Positions 8,497 through 16,614 of a DNA stretch of 64,000 bases are shown here, in pieces (position 1 is the stretch's first letter; every line of letters begins with the position of its first letter). The notes under the pieces are model-generated. The model was not told the DNA's origin. It saw only the letters and a program-made list of their open reading frames with translations, and did no database searches. The position numbers and the translations under genes were made by a program. Source of the DNA: Desulfarculaceae bacterium (GTDB lineage: Bacteria > Desulfobacterota > Desulfarculia > Desulfarculales > Desulfarculaceae). Location: the NCBI GenBank assembly GCA_020444545.1, contig JAHLKT010000002.1:650870-714869 (forward strand). Reading direction: 5' to 3'.

Positions 8497-9092
8497 CCCA
8501 TCAGGGCGCGCAAACGGCCGGGGTAGTAGAAGACGTATTCGCGGGCCAGGGATGTGTAGCGTTTGACGGCGTAGTCCTTGAGCAGGGCGAAGAACTCCTG
8601 CAAGTTGCTCACCGGCGCGACCATGCGTTCGAATTGGCGCGGGTCGGCCGCGTCCTGGTTGGTGGGCGGGATGAAGCGGCCCTCGCCGCCCCGCCAGCGG
8701 AAGCCGAGCCGGTCGGAGAGCTGGCCAACTTCCTGATACACCCGGCGGATCAAGTCGGTGCGCAGGATGTCCGAGGGAGCGTTGAGCAGGGCCTCCAATA
8801 GGCAGGCCAGATAGCAGACCAGCTCCTGGGCCTCGGTGTCGTCGCGGTGGCGCAGAAAGCCCAAGGCCGTGTCCTGGGTGCCGCCCTCCAGGGCGAAATG
8901 AGGGGGCATTTGGCCCGATGGGTCCTGGCCGCCCTCCAGGCATTGCTCGCGGTACTCTTCGTACAGGGCCGCCGAGCGTACGTGCACCAGAAGCACCCGC
9001 CCAGTGTGCCAGGGCCCCCAGCGCAGGCGCATGGGCTGGTCGGTGATAACATAATCGCGCCCGTCGCCGGGAAAGGTAATGACTTGATCCAA
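8493..9092 (-). CDS. Conserved-looking cytoplasmic protein of unknown function
   Basis: Not recognised. From the TTG at 9092, which has AGGGG seven bases upstream, it encodes 199 residues with no signal or membrane segment. It is fairly rich in acidic residues and aromatic amino acids (RLRWGPWHTGRVLLV, KRYTSLAREYVFYYPGRL). Codon use matches the neighbours, and the frame stays open far beyond the start, into the transglycosylase gene. Start 9092 would make it overlap the divergent transglycosylase start at 9084 by nine bases. An internal ATG (MRLRWGPW) is the alternative and would free space for a promoter. Confidence 0.6.
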   Translation of the reverse strand: MDQVITFPGDGRDYVITDQPMRLRWGPWHTGRVLLVHVRSAALYEEYREQCLEGGQDPSGQMPPHFALEGGTQDTALGFLRHRDDTEAQELVCYLACLLEALLNAPSDILRTDLIRRVYQEVGQLSDRLGFRWRGGEGRFIPPTNQDAADPRQFERMVAPVSNLQEFFALLKDYAVKRYTSLAREYVFYYPGRLRALMG

Positions 9093-10004
9093 CGCACCGC
9101 CCCTAGTGAAAGCATCTCGAATGCCGGTAGGCCAAAAACTCAATTTAGCAGATGGGCCTGGCCCGGAAAAGCCTTGCTTGCGCTTTGCCTGCTCCTGGCC
9201 GCGCTTCCCGCCTGGGCCGGCAACCAGGTCCTGGCCCCGCTCAAGCCGGAGCTGGAATCCATGGGCTATACCTCGGCCCAGGCCGATGCCCTGTTGAAGG
9301 CCAAGGGGGTGCGCTTCGAGGCCAGGCTCATGGCCGCCTTGCTGGCTCCCAAGGAGACCAGCCTCAATTACGCCCAGTTCCTGGGTAAGCAGCCGGTGGC
9401 CGCGGCCCGCCGGTTCATGAAAAAGCACGCCAAGGACCTGGCCCAGGCTGAGAAAGAGAGCGGGGTTCCCGGCTCGGTGGTGGTGGCCATCCTCACGGTG
9501 GAAAGCCGTTTGGGGCGCTACGTGGGGCGCTGGTCAGCCTTCAACGTGCTGGCCTCCCAGGCGGTGCTAGACACCCCCGAGGCCCAGCGGCTCTTGGCCA
9601 AGCGCTGGCCCAAGAAAAAGAGGGCCCAGCTGAAGACCGAGAAGACCCAGGCGCGTTTCGCCAAGCGGGCGGCCTGGGCCCGCCGCGAGCTGGGCTCGCT
9701 GATCAAGCTGGCCAAGAAGGAAGGCCGCTCGCCGCTGAGCTACAAGGGCTCGGTGGCCGGAGCCATGGGCATGGCCCAGTTCATGCCCAGCTCTTTGCTG
9801 GCTTGGGGCAAGGACGGCAACCGCGACGGCGAGATGGACCTGACCCATCCAACGGACGCCATTTTCTCGGTGGCCAACTATTTGCGCAAGCACGGCTGGA
9901 AGCCCGGCCTGAACTACAAGGGCCGCTTCAAGGTGATCCTCACCTACAACAACTCCAAGCCCTACGCCCGGACCGTCTTGGCCCTGGCCGAGAGGCTGCG
10001 GTGA
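9084..10004 (+). CDS. MltB-type lytic murein transglycosylase
   Basis: Periplasmic enzyme that cleaves the MurNAc-GlcNAc bond to give 1,6-anhydro ends. About 306 residues: a signal peptide with the core LLALCLLLAALPAWA, then an SLT_2-type domain. The catalytic Glu140 is in LTVESRLGRYVG, and further signatures are FNVLASQAVLDTP and GAMGMAQFMPSS. The C-terminus (FKVILTYNNSKPYARTVLALAERL) is typical of the family. The TTG start has AAAGG eight bases upstream. Its stop overlaps the start of the addB-like gene (GTGA), which ties a cell-wall enzyme to a DNA-repair operon. Confidence 0.9.
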   Translation: MIQRTAPSESISNAGRPKTQFSRWAWPGKALLALCLLLAALPAWAGNQVLAPLKPELESMGYTSAQADALLKAKGVRFEARLMAALLAPKETSLNYAQFLGKQPVAAARRFMKKHAKDLAQAEKESGVPGSVVVAILTVESRLGRYVGRWSAFNVLASQAVLDTPEAQRLLAKRWPKKKRAQLKTEKTQARFAKRAAWARRELGSLIKLAKKEGRSPLSYKGSVAGAMGMAQFMPSSLLAWGKDGNRDGEMDLTHPTDAIFSVANYLRKHGWKPGLNYKGRFKVILTYNNSKPYARTVLALAERLR

Positions 10005-13000
10005 TTGAGCGGGCCGAAGCCCTGGTCTGGCCCAGCGGCCAGGCCCGGGAACAGGCCCTTAGCCGGGCCGCCGCCTCGGCCCCCGGCGGACTGCTCTTGG
10101 GCGGAGAGCATCACTACACCTTCCAGGGGACCAACCCCCTGCTGCCCTCGCTATGGGCCCAAACCCCGGCCGCCAAGGGCGGGGCGCGCCCCCTGGGCGA
10201 GCTGGCCGGGCCCATTCTGGTGCAGGGCATCCTGGGCGAGCTTTCGCCAGCCCAAGCCTCCCTGGCCGGCCTGGCCCGGGGCCGCCGCTTTCCCCATCGT
10301 CTGTGGCGCCTGCTGGTGGGCCTCAAGGCCGCCGGTCTGGCGCCCCAAGATTTGCGCGATCTGCACGGCCCCGGCGCTTCACGGCGCGAGGCCCTGGCCC
10401 TGGTGTTGGAGACCTACCTGGCCGCCCTGAACTCGCGCGGCCTGCTGGACGAGGCCGACTTTCTGGCCCAGGTGGAGGCACACCTAAAAGCGGGCGGCAC
10501 GCTTTCCTTGCTGGATGCCTGGAGCGGTCTGACGGTCAAACAGGCCCTGTGGCTGCGCCCGGCCGAGGTGCGTCTGCTAAAGGCCTTGGCCCTGCGTTTG
10601 CCGGTGCGGGTGAAATTCGCCATGACCCACCCCCGCGATGATCAAGGCGGGGTGTTCCGGCTGATGAAAAAAACCGCCAAGGCCCTGGAGCGCGAGGACA
10701 GCAACATCGAGGTGCTTTGGAGCGACCTGGAAGGGGAGGGCGGCCCCCTTGCCGAGATGGCTCTGGCCGAGTGGGGCGAATCCTCGCCTGCTCCCTCTGA
10801 CCACGCGGCCCTGGAGCTGGTGCGCGCGCCAGGGGCCTATGCCGAGGTGGAGGCCCTGGTGGCCCGGGCCCGCGCCCTGGCCGACAGCGGGGTGCCCTGC
10901 TCGGATATCCTGCTGGTCTTCCCGGACCTGAGCCTCTACGGCCAGATGGCCGAGGATGTGGCGGGCCGCCTGGGCCTGCCGCTCTCCTTCCGGCGGCCCG
11001 AGCCCCTGGCCGGATCGCCTCTGGCCCAGGCCTTTCTGGAGCTCTTGGCCTTGCCCCAGCGGGGCTATCCCCGGGTGGAACTGGCCCGAGTGTGGGACTC
11101 GCCTTACCTTGGCCCGGCCCTGTCTCGGCTGCTCAAGGTGCCCCGGCCCCAAGGCGCGGCCAGGCTGCTCAGTGCGGCGGGCTACGTGGACGCCCACGAG
11201 ACTCCGGCGCGGGAGTGGCTGCAAGGCGCGGACGACCAAGTGCACCACAGCCTCAAGGACGGCCTGCGAGAGTTGGCCGATGCTTGCGGGGCTCTCCGCG
11301 CCTGGCTGGCTCCCCTGGACCAGCCCCAGACCCTGGAGGAATACGCAGCTATCCTGGACAAGATGCTTTCGCTGCTGCAACCGGCCGCCAACCTTGAAGC
11401 CCCGGTCACAGACAGCGATGCGGCCGTGGCCCTGGCTCGTGATCTCAACGCCGCCGCCGGGTTGGAGCGGGCCCTGACAGGGCTGCAACGGGCCGCCGGA
11501 CAGGTAGGCGGCGCGGAGGCGCTCAGTCCAGGCCGCCTGCTGGCCCTGCTGCGCCAGGCCCTGGAGCAGCAGGATGCGGGCCGGGGAGCTGGGGCGCGCG
11601 GCGGGGTGCGGGTATTGCGCCTGGAGGACGCCCATGGCCTGGAACCAGCCTGGCTCTTGGCCGGCGGCCTGAACCAGGAGGAGTTCCCGTCCCGGCCCTC
11701 GGACCTGCGCCTGCTGGACCACGATGAGCGCATCAAACTGGGAGGCAAGGCCCACTTGCCGGTGTGGCGCACCGAGGACGAGGAGTTTAGCGGTCAAGAG
11801 ATGCGCCTGCTCTTGCTCTTGGGCTCGGCCCGTCAGGGAGCCGTGCTGGCCAGCGCGGCGGCGGATTTAGGCGGCGCGCCCCGCTCGCCCAGCTTGCTGC
11901 TGAGCCGCCTGGCCAAGGCCCTGGGCCGCGAGGCCGAGCTGGAGGCCCCTTCCGGCGGGGTCTACGGCCAAACGCCCGCCTTGAAAGACTGCCCGGATGA
12001 GCGCTCCCTGTGGGCCGCCCTGGCCCGCGAGGCCTTGCGGCCTTCTAATGCGCCACCGCCCAGCGCGGCATTGGCCCAGGCCCTGCTCTTCGAGATTGCC
12101 AGCCGAGACGAGCTCGCCGAGCGCTGGCGCTCCCTGGCCGCCCGCGCAACGGTTGAGGAGCGGCGGGCCCGCTTGGAGGCCATGGGAGAGGCGGGCCGCC
12201 GCGCCCAGGCCGGGCCCTTTGAGGGTCTCATCCCGGCCGGTCCGGCCCAAGAGCTGCTGCAAGCCATACTGGCCGACCTCGCCCGCCGCCGCCTTTCGCC
12301 CACCAGCCTAGAGTCCTACGCCGCCTGCCCCATGGCCTGGTTCCTGGGCCGCATCCTGGGCCTGGCCGAAGAGGACGAGCCCGCCTGGGATCTGGCCGGA
12401 CGCATCGAGGGCGACTGGGTGCACGCCACTCTGGCCCGCTTTTTCGCTCCCGAGGAATTCGATCCCTCCTGGGACGCCGATGCCTTGGCCGCTCGGCTCG
12501 ATGCCTGCCTGCAAGAGGCCGGCGAAAAGCTGGCCGCCAAAGGCCGGGCCGGGCACGGATTGGTGAGGGAGGCCCGCCGCGAGGTCTTGCGCACCGCGCT
12601 CAACCAGGTGGTGACCGAAGAGATGGACGCCCTGGGCGAGCTGCGCCCCTTTGCAGTGGAAAAGGACTTCGGCCGCGAGGACGAGGGGCTGAGCGTGGCG
12701 GTGGAGCAGGGCGAGCCGCTGCGGCTGCGCGGCCGCCTGGACCGCCTGGACCGGAGCGAGGGCGAGCTGCGGGTGGTGGACTACAAACACTCCCTAAGCG
12801 AGCGGGCGGCCAAGGACCCGGTGCGCCCCAAGGAGCTGGCCGTCAGCGCCTTCCAGGTGCCGGTGTATTTGGCCGCGGCGCGGCGCTTTTGGGGCTCGCC
12901 GGACGACGCGCTCAGCGCCCGCCTGGTGCCCACCCGCCGCCGCGATGGCGGGCCGGGCCTGCTCTCCTTGAAGCCCGACGATCCCTTGCTCAGCGAAGAC

Positions 13001-13192
13001 CCCGAGGTGCGCCGCCGCCTGGACCTGGAGGGCCAGCCCAACCTGTTCAACGCGGTGGCCGCGCTTTGGGGCCGCCTGAGCGGCGGCGACTTCCTGGCCA
13101 CCCCGGAGAACGCGACTTGCGATTACTGCGCCCTGGGCGGGGTGTGCCGCTCCCGCCTGGACCCGGCCGCCGCCCTGGAGGACACACCGTGA
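10001..13192 (+). CDS. addB: AddB-like helicase/nuclease subunit
   Basis: Large subunit of a double-strand-break processing complex, 1063 residues. The N-terminal half looks helicase-like but shows no Walker A (GGLLLGGEHH instead of GxxGxGKT), so ATP binding by this subunit is doubtful, as in RexB-type proteins. The C-terminal PD-(D/E)XK nuclease has the Asp of LRGRLDRLD and VVDYKHS. The AddB iron-sulfur signature is complete: Cys776 in AACPMAWF, then Cys1040, Cys1043 and Cys1049 (C-x2-C-x5-C). The GTG start overlaps the transglycosylase stop; the stop overlaps the addA start. Confidence 0.88.
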   Translation: MIERAEALVWPSGQAREQALSRAAASAPGGLLLGGEHHYTFQGTNPLLPSLWAQTPAAKGGARPLGELAGPILVQGILGELSPAQASLAGLARGRRFPHRLWRLLVGLKAAGLAPQDLRDLHGPGASRREALALVLETYLAALNSRGLLDEADFLAQVEAHLKAGGTLSLLDAWSGLTVKQALWLRPAEVRLLKALALRLPVRVKFAMTHPRDDQGGVFRLMKKTAKALEREDSNIEVLWSDLEGEGGPLAEMALAEWGESSPAPSDHAALELVRAPGAYAEVEALVARARALADSGVPCSDILLVFPDLSLYGQMAEDVAGRLGLPLSFRRPEPLAGSPLAQAFLELLALPQRGYPRVELARVWDSPYLGPALSRLLKVPRPQGAARLLSAAGYVDAHETPAREWLQGADDQVHHSLKDGLRELADACGALRAWLAPLDQPQTLEEYAAILDKMLSLLQPAANLEAPVTDSDAAVALARDLNAAAGLERALTGLQRAAGQVGGAEALSPGRLLALLRQALEQQDAGRGAGARGGVRVLRLEDAHGLEPAWLLAGGLNQEEFPSRPSDLRLLDHDERIKLGGKAHLPVWRTEDEEFSGQEMRLLLLLGSARQGAVLASAAADLGGAPRSPSLLLSRLAKALGREAELEAPSGGVYGQTPALKDCPDERSLWAALAREALRPSNAPPPSAALAQALLFEIASRDELAERWRSLAARATVEERRARLEAMGEAGRRAQAGPFEGLIPAGPAQELLQAILADLARRRLSPTSLESYAACPMAWFLGRILGLAEEDEPAWDLAGRIEGDWVHATLARFFAPEEFDPSWDADALAARLDACLQEAGEKLAAKGRAGHGLVREARREVLRTALNQVVTEEMDALGELRPFAVEKDFGREDEGLSVAVEQGEPLRLRGRLDRLDRSEGELRVVDYKHSLSERAAKDPVRPKELAVSAFQVPVYLAAARRFWGSPDDALSARLVPTRRRDGGPGLLSLKPDDPLLSEDPEVRRRLDLEGQPNLFNAVAALWGRLSGGDFLATPENATCDYCALGGVCRSRLDPAAALEDTP

Positions 13193-16100
13193 GCGGGCCC
13201 GCCCAGCGCCTGTGCCTGGTGGCCGGGGCCGGAGCCGGCAAGACCACCCGCCTGGTGGCCCACTATCTATCGCTGCTCTCGGGTGGGGAGGGCCGGGAGC
13301 CGCTTAGGCCTTCGCAGATCGTGGCCATCACCTTCACCGAAAAGGCGGCGGCCGAAATGCGCGCCCGCATAAGCCAGGAGGTGCCGCCCGCCGTGGCCGC
13401 CGAGCTGGCCTGGGCGCCCATCAACACCATCCACGGCTTCGCGGCCGGCCTGCTGCGAGACTACGGCATGGCCCTGGGCGTGGACCCGGAGTTCGCGGTG
13501 CTGGACGCGGACGAGCACGCCCGCCTTCTGGCCGAGACGGTAGACGATCTCCTGCGCCAGGGCCTGGCCAGGCAAGACCCACTGTTGGCCGGGCTCCTGG
13601 CCCACTACCCTCTGAACGGCAAAAGCGGCCTGGCCGGGATGTTGACCTGGCTGCACGCGCGCCTGGCCACCCTGGGACTCAGCCCCGAGCAGGCGAGCCA
13701 GGCCACTGAGCAGGCGCATCGGCAAGACCTGGAAGCTGGCCGCGAGCTGCTTCCGGCCATGGACCGGCTCATGCCGAAATTGCGTGAGCTGTGCGATCAG
13801 GGCAAGGTCAACAAGGGCAAGGCTTACGGCCAAAAGATATTCGCTCTGCTCGCGGAATGGGACACCCTGCGCGCGGGCCTGGCCATGGACCCGGTCGATC
13901 CCCAAGCCATGGCGAGAATGCGGGCGCTTTGCGCGGGCAACTGGTACGCGGCCAAGGCGGTTCGCCAGGAGTTGCTGGCCGCCTTGGATCAGCTGCAAGC
14001 TCTGGCCGCCATACCGGATGCCCAAGCCTTGGCCCAGGACCTGCTGGCCCTGTGCGCGCGGCTCAATCAGCGCCTGGACCAGGAATGCTCGCGTCGCTCG
14101 GTGTTGGGCTTTGACGATCTCCTGCTCAAGGCGCGCGACCTGCTGGGAGGTTTCCCCGGCGTGCTGGCCCAGGCGCGGCATCGCTGGCCCGCCCTGCTGG
14201 TGGACGAGTATCAGGACGTGAACCCAGTGCAGGGCGAGCTGGTGGAACTGCTGGCCGGAATGGGCCACGACCCCGCGCCGGATGCGGCCGCGCCGAGCCT
14301 GTTGGCAGTGGGCGACCGCAAGCAGTCCATCTACGCCTTCCGGGGGGCCGAGGTGGCGGTGCTGGCCTCGCTAATGGAGCGCTTGGAGCAAGGCGCGGGC
14401 GAGGTGGAGGCGATCGCGGCCAACTGGCGCTCCCACCCCGCTTTGGTGGCCTTGTTCAACCGCCTGTTCCAGGCGGTTCTCCAGCCAGGCGAGAACGCGG
14501 CCCACGCACCCGAGGCCTATGTGGAGTTCACCGAACGCGACGCGCAAAAGCCGGGCGGCCGCCAACCTGGCGACTCGGCGGATACGGTGATGGACATCAT
14601 CGATTGCGCGGGGCTGGCCGGGGAGGACAAACTGGGCGCCGCGGCCTGGCGCGCCCTGGAGGCGCGGGCCCTGGCAGCCTATCTGCGCGGGGTTCTCGAC
14701 CAGGGCGCCTTCCAACCGGGCCAGGTGGCGGTGCTGCTCAGACGGCTCACTTCGGTGGGCATCTACGAAGAAGCCCTGCGCCGGGCAGGCGTGGATTACT
14801 ACACTGTGCGGGGCCGGGGCTTCTACGCCTGTCACGAGGTGAGCGACGTGTCCATGGCCTTACGCGCCCTGCTGGACCCGCAGGACGAGATAGGCCTGAC
14901 CGCCTGGCTGCGCTCACCCCTGGTGGGCCTGAGCGACGAGAGCCTCCTGGCCCTGGCCTATGCCTCCGGTCTGGAGCGTCCTGGTTTGGCTTCTTGTTTT
15001 CTGGGCTTCGAGCCTCTGCCCGATTGGTGCGGGTCGGAGCAACAATCGCGATTGGACCTGGCCCGGAGCGCCTGGCGCGAGCTGGGCCCTCTGGCCCGGA
15101 GGCTGCATCCGGCCGAGCTGATCACCCGTCTGCTGGAAATGAGCGACCTTCTGCCCGTGCTCATGGGCACCAGCGGGGGCGAGCAAAAAGCGGCCAATTT
15201 GCGCAAGCTCATCGAAACCGCGCGGCGGCCCAGCGGTGTGCTGGCCGGAGGGGTGGAGGCCTTCAGCCGGGGCCTGGCCGCCTTGGTGGCTTCCCCGCCG
15301 GACGACCCGCAAGCGCCGCTGTTGGGCGAGGACGCCCAGGTGGTGCGCATCATGAGCGTGCATCAGGCCAAGGGCCTGGAGTTCCCCATGGTGGTGCTGC
15401 CGGATCTGGCCGGACGCGGCGGCTCGCCGGACCCGCTGCCCGACCTGGGCCCAGGCGGCGAGCTGGCTGCCACTCCCCTGGACCCGGCCAGCGGCACCCG
15501 CCGCCAACCGCCGCTGTATGAACGCCTGCGCCTGCGGGCCAAGGCCCGGGCCGAGGCCGAGGAGGCGCGCACCTTTTACGTGGCCTGCACCCGGGCCGAG
15601 CAACGCCTGGTCCTCCTGCTCAGCGGCAACGGCGCGCGCAACAAGGGTTGGGCCCATTGGGCCGAAGAGCACCTCATCAACGATCCCGCCGCGCGGGTGA
15701 TCGAGGCCGCGTCCTTGGGCCGCGAGACCGTGGCCGAGCCTCGCGCCCTGGCCGATGCCTGGCCCGAGGGTCTGCCGCCCGAGCCCGGCCCGGCCGAGAG
15801 CGAGGCCCGCGCGCTTCTGGCCCGGATTAACCGCGCGCCCGCCAGGCTCGGCCTGGTGCGCGAATCGGTGAGCGGCCTGGAGAACTGGCTGGCTTGCCCC
15901 CGGCTCTACGTGCTCACCCAGCGCCTGGGCCTGGACACCGCCCTGCTGCCCGGCAAGGGCGAAGGCGTAAAGGAGAGCATCGCCGACGCGGTGGCCCTGG
16001 GCAGCCTGGTGCACCGCCTGCTGGAGACCACGGACCTGAGCCAGGGCAGGGCTGGGCTGGCCAGCGCCCTGGAGGCCTTGGAGCATGAGCCCGATATTGT

Positions 16101-16614
16101 TGATCGTGCCTTGGCTCTGGCGGGCCGTTTGTGGGATAGCGATCTGCCCGGCCTGCTGAACGACGCCGAGGCCATCGAACGGGAGCTGCCCTTCCGCTTG
16201 CACCTGCCGGGCCAGGGCGGCGAGCCTGCCGTGGAGATCATCGGGGAGATGGACCTGGCCGCGCACCTGCCCGAGGGCTGGTTGGTGGCTGACTACAAGG
16301 TCAGCGCCAAGGCCGACCCAACACCCTATCGCGACCAGATGGCCTTGTACTGCCTGGCCCTGTACAAGGGGCAGGGCGGCGAGGGCTCGGTGCCCCGTGC
16401 CTGCCTGGTGTTTCTCTCGCCCGCTGGCGGACGGCTCTCCTGGCTGGAGTTCACCGCCGACGACCTGGCCGCCGTGGAAGAGCGGGTGAGCTCGGCAGCC
16501 ATCGGCATTGCGGCCCTGGGGCCTAGGCCTGATCCCGCGACTCTGCCGCGCGGCGATGACTGCGGACATTGCCCGGCATCGGGTCTGTGCGGAATCAGGG
16601 AGGGCGCTGCATGA
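13189..16614 (+). CDS. addA: AddA-like UvrD-family helicase/nuclease
   Basis: Superfamily 1 helicase with a C-terminal nuclease, 1141 residues. Walker A AGAGAGKTT is at about 12-20, motif Ia AITFTEKAAAEM, motif II LVDEYQDVNPVQ, motif III VGDRKQSIYAFRGA, motif V MSVHQAKGLEFP and motif VI YVACTRAEQRL. The nuclease has GSLVHRLLE, GEMDL, VADYKVS and DQMALYCLALY. Unlike textbook AddA it also has Cys903 (LACPRLY) and a terminal Cys1125-x2-Cys1128-x5-Cys1134, the same spacing as the AddB iron-sulfur clamp. GTG start and ATGA-type stop overlaps make addB-addA-recD2 a tight operon. Confidence 0.9.
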   Translation: MSGPAQRLCLVAGAGAGKTTRLVAHYLSLLSGGEGREPLRPSQIVAITFTEKAAAEMRARISQEVPPAVAAELAWAPINTIHGFAAGLLRDYGMALGVDPEFAVLDADEHARLLAETVDDLLRQGLARQDPLLAGLLAHYPLNGKSGLAGMLTWLHARLATLGLSPEQASQATEQAHRQDLEAGRELLPAMDRLMPKLRELCDQGKVNKGKAYGQKIFALLAEWDTLRAGLAMDPVDPQAMARMRALCAGNWYAAKAVRQELLAALDQLQALAAIPDAQALAQDLLALCARLNQRLDQECSRRSVLGFDDLLLKARDLLGGFPGVLAQARHRWPALLVDEYQDVNPVQGELVELLAGMGHDPAPDAAAPSLLAVGDRKQSIYAFRGAEVAVLASLMERLEQGAGEVEAIAANWRSHPALVALFNRLFQAVLQPGENAAHAPEAYVEFTERDAQKPGGRQPGDSADTVMDIIDCAGLAGEDKLGAAAWRALEARALAAYLRGVLDQGAFQPGQVAVLLRRLTSVGIYEEALRRAGVDYYTVRGRGFYACHEVSDVSMALRALLDPQDEIGLTAWLRSPLVGLSDESLLALAYASGLERPGLASCFLGFEPLPDWCGSEQQSRLDLARSAWRELGPLARRLHPAELITRLLEMSDLLPVLMGTSGGEQKAANLRKLIETARRPSGVLAGGVEAFSRGLAALVASPPDDPQAPLLGEDAQVVRIMSVHQAKGLEFPMVVLPDLAGRGGSPDPLPDLGPGGELAATPLDPASGTRRQPPLYERLRLRAKARAEAEEARTFYVACTRAEQRLVLLLSGNGARNKGWAHWAEEHLINDPAARVIEAASLGRETVAEPRALADAWPEGLPPEPGPAESEARALLARINRAPARLGLVRESVSGLENWLACPRLYVLTQRLGLDTALLPGKGEGVKESIADAVALGSLVHRLLETTDLSQGRAGLASALEALEHEPDIVDRALALAGRLWDSDLPGLLNDAEAIERELPFRLHLPGQGGEPAVEIIGEMDLAAHLPEGWLVADYKVSAKADPTPYRDQMALYCLALYKGQGGEGSVPRACLVFLSPAGGRLSWLEFTADDLAAVEERVSSAAIGIAALGPRPDPATLPRGDDCGHCPASGLCGIREGAA

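Noticed and set aside
14914-16569. 551-codon minus-strand open frame opposite addA
   Set aside because: Gln/Gly/Leu-rich antisense shadow without motifs.
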